Shown piece after piece: positions 14,904 to 23,529 of a stretch of DNA of 64,000 nt. How positions within the stretch are numbered: the stretch's first letter is position 1; each line of letters starts with the position of its first letter. The DNA comes from Microbacterium sp. Root166 (GTDB lineage: Bacteria > Actinomycetota > Actinomycetes > Actinomycetales > Microbacteriaceae), in assembly GCF_001427145.1 (NCBI RefSeq), contig NZ_LMGL01000001.1, positions 1,007,241 to 1,071,240 on the forward strand. The letters run 5' to 3'. A program made the position numbers and the translations under genes. Below the pieces are notes generated by a model. It made no database searches. It was not told the origin of the DNA and worked only from the letters and a program-made list of their open reading frames with translations.

Positions 14904-17096
14904 ATGACCGTGACCACGTCGAGATCGCCCGCCCGCCGCCGCGCCACCCGCGCCGCCGCGGTGGCCGCCGCGACTCTCGCACTCGTCGGAACGCTGCTCG
15001 CGCCGGCCGCCGCGATCGGGGCCGCGCCGTCGCCCACGCCCACTCCGACTCCGACTCCGCCCATCACGTCGGGTACGACGGCATTCACGCTGTCTCCCAT
15101 CTCGGACGGGATCGTGCGACCGGGCGAGCCGCTGACGGTGTCGCTGACACTGCAGAACGAGACGGATGCCCCGACCCCGCCGATCACGGCCACGATCGCC
15201 CTCGGCCGCACCGAGCTGCCGGACCGCGCCGCGCTCACCGCATGGCTGTCGGGCGATACGGGACGCGTGACCGCTGAGCCCGTGGCGACGGCGGCGATCG
15301 AGTCCGTGGCACCGGGCGGGCAGGCCGTGACACCCGCCCGCATCGACCCTTCCTCGCCGGCGCTGGCAGGGCTCGAGCCGGGCGTTTACCCGCTCGTCGC
15401 GACCTACGAGTCGGCCACGGGCCCGGTGACCTCGACCAGCGCGATGATCGTCCCGCCCTCCGACGACGACGCAGTCGGCATCGGCGTGGTCGTTCCGATC
15501 ACCGCGCAGCCGCTGACGGAAGGGCTGCTGACCGCCGAGCAGCTCACGGAGCTGACCTCGCCGGGCGGCAGCCTCACCTCGCAGCTCGACGGCGTCGACG
15601 GAACGTCCGCCATCCTCGCGATCGACCCCGCCATCCCGGCATCCATCCGCGTCCTCGGCGGCACCGCACCCGAGTCGGCGGTGGCGTGGCTCACCCGGCT
15701 GGAGACGCTCGCGAACTCGCGCTTCGCGCTGCAGTTCGGCGATGCAGATGTCGCGGTGCAGATCGAGGCCGGCCTCGAGCGACCGCTCGCGCCGCCCTCG
15801 CTGCTCGCGTACATGGATCCGGCCGAGTTCATCCCCGAGACCGCCGCGACCCCGACTCCGACCCCGGAGCCCGGCGTCGATCCCGCCGCCCCGGTCTTTC
15901 CCGAGCGCGCGGAACTCCTCGACATCGGGCCCGCCACCCGCGGCGCGGTCTTCTGGCCGGCAGCGGGCACGGCCGACGCCCCGGTCGTCGAGGCCCTCGG
16001 AGCCGTCACCTCAGGAGACCAGCGCTCGCTGACCCTCGTCGCATCGACGGAGACCGCCGCAGGCGCAACGGGTGGCACCGTGCCTGCCCATGCGCGAGCG
16101 GGCGAAGCCGAGCTCCTCGTCTACGACGCGGCCGTCTCCGCTGCGCTGCATCGTGCCTCGGGCCTGGAGGAGACCTCGCTCCGCGGCGCCGCGCTGACCG
16201 AGGCGACCGCCTACCTCGCGTTCGCGACCGCGGAGACCGGCGGAGCCCCGCTGCTGGTGACCCTCGGGCGCGACCCCGCCCGCTCCCGCGTCGCCCTGGG
16301 AACGACCATCGAGAGCGTGACCTCGGCGCCGAACGTCAGCGCATCGACCCTCGGCGCCCTCGCCAACACAGGGGCCGTGGACCTGGAGGTCGCCGGGGGC
16401 ACGAGCGAGCAGACCCGAGTGGATGCCGCGACCGCCCTCATCGCCGAAGAGACCGAGGTCTCGCGCTTCGCGACCATCCTCGACGAGCCCCGCATGCTCA
16501 CCGGCCCGCAGCGGGCCGAGATCCTCCAGCTCCTGGGCGTGGGATGGATTCCCACCCCCGAACCGTGGACCGACGCCGTCGTCGGCCATCGCGCGGCCAC
16601 CCAGGTGACGCTGGACTCGGTCTCGCTGCTGCCGACGAGCACCATCGATCTTTACGGGTCCAACGCCGGGCTGCGGTTCTGGGTGCGCAACGACCTCGAG
16701 TACCCCGTGAACCTCGTCCTCTACGTGACGCCCGATGACCTCCGCCTCGACGTGCAGCGCGCGAATCCGGTGGTCGCCCAGGCCGAGAGCAACACCCGCG
16801 TCGAGGTCCCGGTGCAGGCGCGCGTCGGCAACGGCGAGGTGACCCTCGACCTGCAGCTGCGCAGCCGCGCGAGCGTGGCGATCGGCGACCCGGCTTCGGT
16901 CGACGTCACGGTGCGCGCCGAGTGGGAGACGTTCGGGATCACCGCGCTGGGCGTCGTCATCGGCGGACTCCTGCTGCTCGGCATCGTCCGCACGGTGCTG
17001 AAGCTGCGTGCCCGCCGCCGGGGTCGCGCTGCGTCGCGCGATGCGGGCGCGGCTTCCGGCACGACCGGTGACGATGGCAAGGAGACCCTCACGTGA
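14904..17096 (+). CDS. DUF6049-family secreted/membrane protein
   Basis: A 730-residue protein with a signal peptide (about residues 1-40, Ala-rich, ending near 'AAIGAA'), a PTPTPTPT spacer, a long extracytoplasmic part and one C-terminal membrane helix (around 'ITALGVVIGGLLLLGIVRTVL') with an Arg-rich cytoplasmic tail. This matches the DUF6049 proteins (mycobacterial Rv3909) that directly precede murJ in actinobacteria. The ATG at 14904 is chosen over an in-frame upstream start because it opens the signal peptide. Its stop overlaps the murJ GTG (GTGA at 17093-17096), implying coupled synthesis. The function is unknown; a cell-envelope role is inferred from the partner. Confidence 0.9.
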   Translation: MTVTTSRSPARRRATRAAAVAAATLALVGTLLAPAAAIGAAPSPTPTPTPTPPITSGTTAFTLSPISDGIVRPGEPLTVSLTLQNETDAPTPPITATIALGRTELPDRAALTAWLSGDTGRVTAEPVATAAIESVAPGGQAVTPARIDPSSPALAGLEPGVYPLVATYESATGPVTSTSAMIVPPSDDDAVGIGVVVPITAQPLTEGLLTAEQLTELTSPGGSLTSQLDGVDGTSAILAIDPAIPASIRVLGGTAPESAVAWLTRLETLANSRFALQFGDADVAVQIEAGLERPLAPPSLLAYMDPAEFIPETAATPTPTPEPGVDPAAPVFPERAELLDIGPATRGAVFWPAAGTADAPVVEALGAVTSGDQRSLTLVASTETAAGATGGTVPAHARAGEAELLVYDAAVSAALHRASGLEETSLRGAALTEATAYLAFATAETGGAPLLVTLGRDPARSRVALGTTIESVTSAPNVSASTLGALANTGAVDLEVAGGTSEQTRVDAATALIAEETEVSRFATILDEPRMLTGPQRAEILQLLGVGWIPTPEPWTDAVVGHRAATQVTLDSVSLLPTSTIDLYGSNAGLRFWVRNDLEYPVNLVLYVTPDDLRLDVQRANPVVAQAESNTRVEVPVQARVGNGEVTLDLQLRSRASVAIGDPASVDVTVRAEWETFGITALGVVIGGLLLLGIVRTVLKLRARRRGRAASRDAGAASGTTGDDGKETLT

Positions 17097-18694
17097 GCGT
17101 CGGCCGCGCGAGCGTCGTCATCGGAGCGGGCACGCTCGTCTCGCGCCTCACCGGCGTCGTGCGCACGATCGTGCTGGTCACGGTGCTCGGATCTGTCGCG
17201 AGTCGCGCCGGCGATGCCTTCCAGGTCGCGAACCAGCTCCCCAACACGATCTACGAGATCATCTCGTACGGCATCCTCACCGCGGTCATCGTGCCGCAGA
17301 TCGTGCGCTCGGCCGCGCACGCCGACGGCGGACGCACGTTCATCTCCAAGCTCTTCACCCTCGGCACCGTGGTGCTCCTGGTCACGACCCTCGTCGCGAC
17401 GCTCTGCGCGCCACTGCTCGTGGAATTGTTCGCCCCGTCGTTCAAGCCGGAGCAGCACGCGATGGCGACGGTCCTGGCGTACTGGTGCCTGCCGCAGATC
17501 TTCTTCTACGGGCTCTATGCGCTCGTCGGCGAGGCGCTCAACGCACGCAAGGTCTACGGGCCGTTCACATGGGCGCCGATCGTGAACAACGTCGTGTCGA
17601 TCATCGGGTTCGTCCTGATCGGCGTCTTCTTCGGCACGGACCTCAGCAGCGTCGCCGACTGGACCCCCGACATGATCGCGGCGCTGGGCGCCACCGCCAC
17701 GGCGGGCATCGTCGTGCAGGCCGGCGTGCTGCTGCTTTTCTGGCGGCGCACGGGCCTGCATCTGCGACCGGACTTCCGCTGGCGCGGTGTCGGACTGGGC
17801 GACATCGGCCGCCTGGCCGGCTGGACCTTCGCGATGGTCGTCGTGCGGACCCTCGCCGGTGTCGTGCAGACCCGGGTGGTCACCGAGGCTTCAGGCGACG
17901 GAGCATCCGCTTTCGCGATGGCGAACGCGTGGCTCGTCTTCATGCTCCCCTACTCGATCATCGTGATGTCGATCGGCACGCCCTACTTCACCCGGCTGGC
18001 CGAGCACGCGCACGAGGGGCGCGACGAAGACGTGCGCACCGACCTCTCCGCGAGCATCCGCATCACCGGGCTGCTCGTCACGATCGCCGCGGCCGCCCTC
18101 ATGGTGGCCGCGGTCCCCGCGACACGCGTGTTCGTCAACTTCGCCGATCAGGCCGTGGCGGCGGCGCCCGTGCTGGTCGCCTTCCTCATCGGGCTCATCC
18201 CACTGTCGATCCTCTTCGTCGTGCAGCGCGCCTTCTACGCCTACAACGACACGCGCACGCCGTTCTTCTTCACCGTGATCCAGTGCGCGCTCTTCGTCGC
18301 GCTCGTGCTCGTCGCCCGCGAGACCCTGCCTGTCGAGCAGCTCGCGGCCGGAATCGCGCTCGGGCAGTCGATCTCGACGGCCGTCCAGGTCGCGATCGCC
18401 GCCGTGCTGCTGCGACGGCGGCTGAGGCGCCTGGGCGCACGCTCATGGCTCGTCTCCTACGGACGGTTCGTCCTCGCCGCTCTCCCCGCTGCCGGCGCCG
18501 GATGGCTCGTGTATCAGCTGATGGGCGGAGACGACGGCTGGACCACGGCCGACAAGCTGCTGGGTGCGCTCGGCACGGCGATCATCTGCGCGGTGGCGTT
18601 CGTCGTCTACCTCGGCGTCCTCACCGTCCTCCGCGCACCCGAGCTGCGACCGGTTCTCGATCAGCTCCGGCGATTCATTCCGGGCGGGCGCTGA
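17093..18694 (+). CDS. murJ: Lipid II flippase MurJ
   Basis: A 533-residue polytopic protein of the MurJ/MviN family (MOP superfamily), with about 14 hydrophobic helices. It moves lipid II across the membrane for peptidoglycan synthesis. Family marks include the opening 'GTLVSRLTGVVRTIV', 'DAFQVANQLPNTIYEIISYGILTAVIVPQI' (central part only used here) and 'RAFYAYNDTRTPFF'. Unlike the mycobacterial Rv3910 protein, it ends soon after the last helix and has no C-terminal pseudokinase or extracellular domain. It overlaps DUF6049 by 4 bp and precedes trxB, which follows the mycobacterial order with the sigM pair missing. Confidence 0.95.
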   Translation: MSVGRASVVIGAGTLVSRLTGVVRTIVLVTVLGSVASRAGDAFQVANQLPNTIYEIISYGILTAVIVPQIVRSAAHADGGRTFISKLFTLGTVVLLVTTLVATLCAPLLVELFAPSFKPEQHAMATVLAYWCLPQIFFYGLYALVGEALNARKVYGPFTWAPIVNNVVSIIGFVLIGVFFGTDLSSVADWTPDMIAALGATATAGIVVQAGVLLLFWRRTGLHLRPDFRWRGVGLGDIGRLAGWTFAMVVVRTLAGVVQTRVVTEASGDGASAFAMANAWLVFMLPYSIIVMSIGTPYFTRLAEHAHEGRDEDVRTDLSASIRITGLLVTIAAAALMVAAVPATRVFVNFADQAVAAAPVLVAFLIGLIPLSILFVVQRAFYAYNDTRTPFFFTVIQCALFVALVLVARETLPVEQLAAGIALGQSISTAVQVAIAAVLLRRRLRRLGARSWLVSYGRFVLAALPAAGAGWLVYQLMGGDDGWTTADKLLGALGTAIICAVAFVVYLGVLTVLRAPELRPVLDQLRRFIPGGR

Positions 18695-18802
18695 GCGCGG
18701 CATCCGGAGCACGCCGACATCCGCCTCGGTGCAGGAATGCCGCGCGGTTACCATGTGTTGAGGCAGGCGGGGCCATCGGGTCCCGATACAGAAGGGGGCG
18801 CG

Positions 18803-19807
18803 GTGCGTCACGTCATCATCATCGGATCGGGGCCTGCGGGCTACACGGCAGCCATCTACGCGGCGCGCGCGAACCTCGAGCCGCTCGTGGTCGCGAGCTC
18901 GGTCGAAGCGGGCGGCGATCTTATGACCACCACCGACGTCGAGAACTTCCCGGGCTTCCCCGAGGGCATCCAGGGCCCCGACCTGATGACCAAGATGCAG
19001 GAGCAGGCCGAGCGCTTCGGCACCGAGGTGCTGTACGACGACGTCGTCTCACTCGACGTCGACGGCCCGGTCAAGAAGATCGTCCTGGGCAGCGGCGCCG
19101 AGTACGAGACGCGCTCCATCGTGTACGCGACGGGCTCGGCCCACCGCAAGATCGGCATCGAGGGCGAAGAGCGCCTGTCGGGCCGCGGTGTGTCCTACTG
19201 CGCCACGTGCGACGGCTTCTTCTTCCGTGAGCGCGTCATCGCCGTCGTCGGCGGCGGCGACTCCGCGATGGAAGAGGCGACGTTCCTCACCAAGTTCGCC
19301 TCGAAGGTCTACGTCATCCACCGCCGCGAAGAGCTGCGCGCCTCGAAGATCATGCAGGAGCGCGCGTTCGCGAACGAGAAGATCGAGTTCGTCTGGAACA
19401 GCGCCGTCGTCGACGTGCTGGGCGAGGACGCGGTCACCGGCGTCGTTCTCGAGAGCACCGTCGACGGCACGCGCAGCGAGCTCGCCCTCGACGGCCTGTT
19501 CGTCGCCATCGGCAACGACCCGCGCACCCACCTCGTGCACGGCAAGCTCGACCTGACACCGGAAGGCACGATCTGGGTCGACGGTCGCTCGTCGCGCACG
19601 TCGATGCCCGGCGTCTTCGCCGCCGGAGACGTCATCGACCCGACCTACCGTCAGGCCGTCACCGCCGCGGGCAGCGGAACCGTGGCAGCCCTGGATGTCG
19701 AGCACTTCCTCGCCTCGCTCGGCGAGGCGGGCGCACCCGACGTCGTCGGCGATCCCATCGCCGGGCTGGACCCGAGCACCGACCGTCAGGCCGCGGACGC
19801 CGCCTGA
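18803..19807 (+). CDS. trxB: Thioredoxin-disulfide reductase
   Basis: The GTG at 18803 is preceded by GAAGGGGG and gives 334 residues, starting directly with the FAD-binding strand 'RHVIIIGSGPAGYTAAIYAA'. The redox-active pair is Cys133/Cys136 in CATCDG. The NADPH-binding loop 'VVGGGDSAMEEA' and 'HRREELRAS' follow; 'GVFAAGDVIDPTYRQ' is the C-terminal FAD motif. The enzyme reduces thioredoxin with NADPH and works with the trxA gene 77 bp downstream. Confidence 0.97.
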   Translation: MRHVIIIGSGPAGYTAAIYAARANLEPLVVASSVEAGGDLMTTTDVENFPGFPEGIQGPDLMTKMQEQAERFGTEVLYDDVVSLDVDGPVKKIVLGSGAEYETRSIVYATGSAHRKIGIEGEERLSGRGVSYCATCDGFFFRERVIAVVGGGDSAMEEATFLTKFASKVYVIHRREELRASKIMQERAFANEKIEFVWNSAVVDVLGEDAVTGVVLESTVDGTRSELALDGLFVAIGNDPRTHLVHGKLDLTPEGTIWVDGRSSRTSMPGVFAAGDVIDPTYRQAVTAAGSGTVAALDVEHFLASLGEAGAPDVVGDPIAGLDPSTDRQAADAA

Positions 19808-19884
19808 GTCCCGCGCACCGGAACAATCCGGTCGCACTGCGCGTTCGAACAATCGAGAGACTTCCCCATCTTGAAGGAGATGAC

Positions 19885-20208
19885 ATGACCGCCAAGTCGA
19901 CCACGTCCGCCACGTGGGAGCAGGACGTGCTCCAGGCCGACGGACCCGTACTCGTTGACTTCTGGGCGGAATGGTGCGGCCCGTGCCGCATGGTTTCGCC
20001 CGTGCTGGACCAGATCCAGTCGGAGCACCCCGACAAGATCACGATCCTCAAGCTCAACGTGGACGAGAACCCCGATCTGGCCATGAAGTACCAGATCACC
20101 TCGATCCCTGCCATGAAGGTCTTCAACAAGGGCGAGGTCGAGACGACGATCATCGGCGCCAAGCCGAAGTTCGCGCTCGAGAAGGACCTCGCCGCGTACA
20201 TCGCCTGA
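19885..20208 (+). CDS. trxA: Thioredoxin
   Basis: A 107-residue thioredoxin with the active site W30-C31-G32-P33-C34, the buried Asp in 'VDFWAEWC' and the cis-proline segment 'TSIPAMKVF'. It lies downstream of trxB in the same direction, with GAAGGAGA before the ATG and a strong terminator after the stop. Together the pair forms the main cytosolic disulfide-reducing system. Confidence 0.97.
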   Translation: MTAKSTTSATWEQDVLQADGPVLVDFWAEWCGPCRMVSPVLDQIQSEHPDKITILKLNVDENPDLAMKYQITSIPAMKVFNKGEVETTIIGAKPKFALEKDLAAYIA

Positions 20209-20222
20209 CGACTTCTGCGTTG

Positions 20223-20260
20223 AACCCCGCCGCCCCGGACCCCCGGATCGGCGGGGTTTT
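20223..20260 (+). terminator. Intrinsic terminator of trxB-trxA
   Basis: AACCCCGCCG (20223-20232) pairs with CGGCGGGGTT (20249-20258), followed by TTTTCG. It lies 15 bp after the trxA stop codon. Confidence 0.88.
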
Positions 20261-20313
20261 CGCGTACATGCCGGTGGCGGCATCCTTTCTCTGCGAAGTT
20301 TTTTCGGCGAGGA

Positions 20314-20340
20314 TGTCGATCTCGGCCATGCTCGTACGAC
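20314..20340 (+). promoter_or_regulatory. Candidate ECF42-type promoter of the YCII gene
   Basis: TGTCGA at 20314-20319 is followed after a 17-bp spacer by CGAC at 20337-20340. TGTCGA-type -35 elements are known for ECF42 sigma factors linked to YCII genes. The position 67-90 bp upstream of the YCII start fits. Inference only. Confidence 0.4.
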
Positions 20341-20406
20341 GTACAGGGTGAAGGGGCCGAAGCGGCTCCCGGGCCGCACGGCTCGCAAACCAGAAGGAGA
20401 AGTGAC

Positions 20407-20823
20407 ATGCGTTACATGCTGATCATGCAGGTGGAGCCCGAAGCCGCAGCGCGGGCGGCGGAAGACCTCGACATGGAGCAGGTCATCGCGGCCATGGGCG
20501 CCTACAACGAGAGCCTGCAGAAGGCGGGCGTCTTCCTGTCCGCGGAGGGCCTGTCCGACGCCGAGGAAGGCTTCCGCGTCGACTTCACGTCTGTCCCGCC
20601 GGTCATCACCGACGGCCCCTTCGCCGAGGCCCGCGAGGTCTTCACGGGGTTCTGGATCATCGAGGTCGCCAGCCGCGAAGAGGCCGAGCACTGGGCCAAG
20701 CAGTGCCCGCTCGGCCCGGGTGTCGCGCTCGAGGTCCGGCGCGTCAACGAGCTCGGAGACTTCGACATGCCCGACAACGAGTGGGTCGCCAAGGAGCAGG
20801 AGTGGCGAGCGGCCAACTCCTGA
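20407..20823 (+). CDS. YCII-related (DGPF-domain) protein
   Basis: A 138-residue dimeric alpha-beta-barrel protein of the YCII/DGPF group. The start 'MRYMLIMQVEPEA' and the segment 'VITDGPFAEAREVFTGFWIIEVASREEA' contain the DGPF signature. Proteins of this group are regularly encoded beside ECF42 sigma factors, as here (the sigma gene begins at 21260), and are thought to be part of the same regulon. Their biochemical role is not settled. The ATG is preceded by AGAAGGAGAAGTG. The gene follows the trxA terminator, so it has its own promoter. Confidence 0.92.
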   Translation: MRYMLIMQVEPEAAARAAEDLDMEQVIAAMGAYNESLQKAGVFLSAEGLSDAEEGFRVDFTSVPPVITDGPFAEAREVFTGFWIIEVASREEAEHWAKQCPLGPGVALEVRRVNELGDFDMPDNEWVAKEQEWRAANS

Positions 20824-20852
20824 CTCAGCCCCCGAGCTCAGTGTGCACGAGC

Positions 20853-21200
20853 TCAGTGCGCGTCGACACGCACCGTCGCATCCCAGCGGCGGTGCGTGTT
20901 CGCTTCGCCCAGCAGACGCCAGACCGCGGGGGTCAGCTCGGGGTACTCCAGCGCGATCTGCCGGAGCACGCGATAGTGGCGGGCGGCATTCGGCCGCGAT
21001 CCGCCGTTGGCCTCGATGTTCTCGGCACGCAGGGTGAAGACGACGAGCTCGTCGACGGTGGGGAGGTCCTCCATGAACTCCCACGGGTCCTCTCCGCCGC
21101 GCAGACGCTCCGCGATGACCACGGCGAGCTCGTCGGATGCCTCGGCACGCAGAAGCTCGAGACTGGCCCGCCGGCGCGGAGTCTGATCTGGTGTCGGCAC
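20853..21200 (-). CDS. Small hypothetical protein between YCII and sigma factor genes
   Basis: 115 residues, acidic and helical, with blocks 'SDELAVVIAERLRGGEDPWEFMEDLP', cut here to its key parts 'DPWEFMEDLP' and 'HYRVLRQIALEYPELTPAVWRLL'. No membrane segment or signal peptide. It is convergent with the YCII gene and divergent from the sigma factor gene (59-bp gap). I recognise no family with confidence. Its position inside the YCII/ECF42 pair is unusual, and it may be an older resident of the locus rather than part of the cassette. Confidence 0.65.
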   Translation of the reverse strand: MPTPDQTPRRRASLELLRAEASDELAVVIAERLRGGEDPWEFMEDLPTVDELVVFTLRAENIEANGGSRPNAARHYRVLRQIALEYPELTPAVWRLLGEANTHRRWDATVRVDAH

Positions 21201-21259
21201 CTATCCAGGGTACGACGCTCCACCGACGTGAGGCATCGATCCACGCCTACTCTGGACGC

Positions 21260-22558
21260 ATGAACGACGCGGACGCGCACGCCCGACGGGCGGTCGAAGC
21301 GGTGTGGCGCGCAGAGGCCGCTCGCATCGTGGCGGCCCTCACGCGTCAGACGGGCGACTTCACATGGGCCGAGGATCTGGCGCAGGATGCGCTGCTCGAA
21401 GCCCTCGCGAAGTGGCCGGCGAGCGGCATCCCCGACAATCCCGGCGCGTGGCTGCTGTCCGTGGCGAAGCGGCGCGCGATCGACGGCTGGCGCCGGCGGG
21501 AGCGGATGGGTCAGCGCGAGCCGCTGTTCGCCGCCGAGGTTCTCGACGCCGAGCGCGCCGATGCCGTGCCCGAGCTCGGGGATCCCGACCGGATCGACGA
21601 CGACGTTCTCCGCCTGGTGTTCGTGGCCTGCCACCCGGTGCTCGCACCGCAGGCACGTCTCGCGCTCACCCTGCGCACGGTGGCCGGCCTCACCACCGAG
21701 CAGATCGCCCGAGTGCTGCTGATGACCGTGCCGACCGTGCAGCAGCGGATCGTGCGCGCCAAGCGGGCGCTGGCCGACGCCGCCGTGCCGTTCGAGGTCC
21801 CTGACCGCTCCGAACGCGGGGCGCGGCTCTCGAGCGTGCTGCAGGTGATCTACCTGCTGTTCACCGAAGGCTACGCCGCGGCAGCAGGCGATCGTCCGGT
21901 GCGCCCGGAGGTCGCTCGCGAGGCCGTACGCCTGGCCCGTCAGCTGCGCGCACTCATGCCGGCCGAACCGGAGGTCGATTCCCTCATCGCGCTCATGGAG
22001 TTCCAGTCCTCGCGCTTCGTCGCGCGGGTGGATGAACGCGGGCTCCCCCTCACACTCGGCGAGCAGGACCGCGCCCGGTGGGATCGCTCCGCGATCGCCC
22101 GGGGCAGCGAGGCACTGCGACGAGCGGATGCCGCGGGGCGGGGTCTCGGCTACTACGGACTGCAGGCGGCGATCGCGGAGTGCCATGCGGTCGCCCCGAC
22201 GTTCGACGCCACCGACTGGGACCGGATCGTGCGCCTCTACGACGCGCTGGTGTCGCTCGCCCCGTCGGCGGTCGTCCGGCTCAATCGTGCCGTGGCCGTC
22301 TCGATGGCCGACGGGCCGGCAGAAGCGCTCGACCTCGTCGCCGAGCTCGAGCCGGAGCTCGACGGGTTCCGGCCGTTCCACGCGGCGCGAGCCGAGCTGC
22401 TCGAGCGGCTAGGACGGACGGATGCCGCGGCCGCCGCTTTCGAGCGTGCCGCCGAGCTCGAAGGGAACGACGCCGAGACGGCGGTGCTACAGCGTCGCGC
22501 CGCCGAACTCGCTGCGCGCGGCCCCGTCACAGCGGTCGGTGGTCACGCGGACGCGTAG
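21260..22558 (+). CDS. RNA polymerase sigma factor, ECF42 type (C-terminal TPR-like domain)
   Basis: A 432-residue ECF sigma factor, much longer than classic ECFs. Region 2 is 'AALTRQTGDFTWAEDLAQDALLEA' in part and region 2.4 'RAIDGWRRRERM'. Region 4 is 'VAGLTTEQIARVLLMTVPTVQQRIVRAKR'. These are followed by a C-terminal helical domain of about 240 residues ('LFTEGYAA', 'LNRAVAVSMADGP', 'AAAAFERAAELEGN') typical of ECF42, which lacks an anti-sigma partner and is regulated through this extension. Linked YCII gene upstream. The last 16 bases overlap the 3' end of parB, which is convergent. Confidence 0.92.
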   Translation: MNDADAHARRAVEAVWRAEAARIVAALTRQTGDFTWAEDLAQDALLEALAKWPASGIPDNPGAWLLSVAKRRAIDGWRRRERMGQREPLFAAEVLDAERADAVPELGDPDRIDDDVLRLVFVACHPVLAPQARLALTLRTVAGLTTEQIARVLLMTVPTVQQRIVRAKRALADAAVPFEVPDRSERGARLSSVLQVIYLLFTEGYAAAAGDRPVRPEVAREAVRLARQLRALMPAEPEVDSLIALMEFQSSRFVARVDERGLPLTLGEQDRARWDRSAIARGSEALRRADAAGRGLGYYGLQAAIAECHAVAPTFDATDWDRIVRLYDALVSLAPSAVVRLNRAVAVSMADGPAEALDLVAELEPELDGFRPFHAARAELLERLGRTDAAAAAFERAAELEGNDAETAVLQRRAAELAARGPVTAVGGHADA

Positions 22559-23529
22559 CCCGACTCACCGATCTCATCGAGGATGCGATTGAGGTCCTGG
22601 ATGCTCGCGAAATCTATGCTGATCTGGCCTTTACGCGCAGTCAGAGAGATCCGTACCCGTGTGTTGAGCCGGTCACCGAGGCGATCCGCCACCTCGTCGA
22701 GGTGCGCACGACGTGCCCCAGCCTGCGGCTTGGCCGGACGAGCCAGCCCGGCGCCCGGAAGCTTCGTGGCAGCCTCGGCGGCGCGCACGGAGAGATCCTC
22801 GTTGACGATCTTGTCCGCGAGGCGCTGCATCGCCTCCGGGGTGTCGAGGGCCAGGATCGCACGCGCGTGCCCGGCGCTGAGCACCCCGGCGGCGACGCGC
22901 TGCTGCACCGGCATGGGGAGCTTGAGCAGGCGGATGGTGTTGCTGATCTGCGGGCGCGAGCGGCCGATGCGGCTGGCGAGCTCCTCCTGGGTGATGCCGA
23001 AGTCCTCGAGCAGCTGCTGGTAGGCAGAAGCTTCTTCCAGGGGGTTCAGCTCGGAGCGGTGGAGGTTCTCGAGCAGCGCGTCGCGCAGCAGGTGCTCGTC
23101 GGCCGTTTCGCGGATGACCGCCGGGATGGAGGTCAGACCGGCCTCGCGAGCGGCGCGCGTGCGCCGCTCCCCCATGATGAGCTCGTACTCGCCCTGCTCA
23201 TTGGCGCGGACGACCACCGGCTGGAGCACACCGAACTCGCGGACGCTGTGCACCAGCTCGGCAAGGTCCTCTGAGTCGAAGTGCGTGCGCGGCTGACGAG
23301 GGTTCGGCACGATCGAGTGCGGGTCGATGTGCGCGAGCCGCGCGCCCGGGACCGCGACCAGGTCCTCGGTTGCCGCGGCATCGCCGGAGCCGTTCGTGGA
23401 CTGTCCGTCGGCGGTCTCCTCCGACGCGACCGACCGGGGGAAGAAGACGTCGGACGGACGATCCTCAGCCGGCTCGGCCGTCGGGATCAATGCCCCGATC
23501 CCTCGTCCCAGGCCTGTGCGCTTGGCCAT
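22543..23529 (-). CDS. parB: Chromosome partitioning protein ParB
   Basis: A 328-residue ParB. The CTP-binding/N-terminal domain holds 'IVPNPRQPRTHFD' and 'MGERRTRAAREAG' (the GERRxRA motif), followed by 'LLENLHRSELNPLEEA' and the helix-turn-helix 'ITQEELASRIGRSRPQISNTIRLL'. The C-terminal dimerisation domain ends 'LNRILDEIGESG'. It binds parS, loads as a sliding clamp and recruits SMC and ParA to segregate the origin. Its ATG overlaps the parA stop, and its tail overlaps the convergent sigma factor gene by 16 bp. Seven parS-type sites lie within the next 3.6 kb. Confidence 0.97.
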   Translation of the reverse strand: MAKRTGLGRGIGALIPTAEPAEDRPSDVFFPRSVASEETADGQSTNGSGDAAATEDLVAVPGARLAHIDPHSIVPNPRQPRTHFDSEDLAELVHSVREFGVLQPVVVRANEQGEYELIMGERRTRAAREAGLTSIPAVIRETADEHLLRDALLENLHRSELNPLEEASAYQQLLEDFGITQEELASRIGRSRPQISNTIRLLKLPMPVQQRVAAGVLSAGHARAILALDTPEAMQRLADKIVNEDLSVRAAEAATKLPGAGLARPAKPQAGARRAHLDEVADRLGDRLNTRVRISLTARKGQISIDFASIQDLNRILDEIGESGYASA

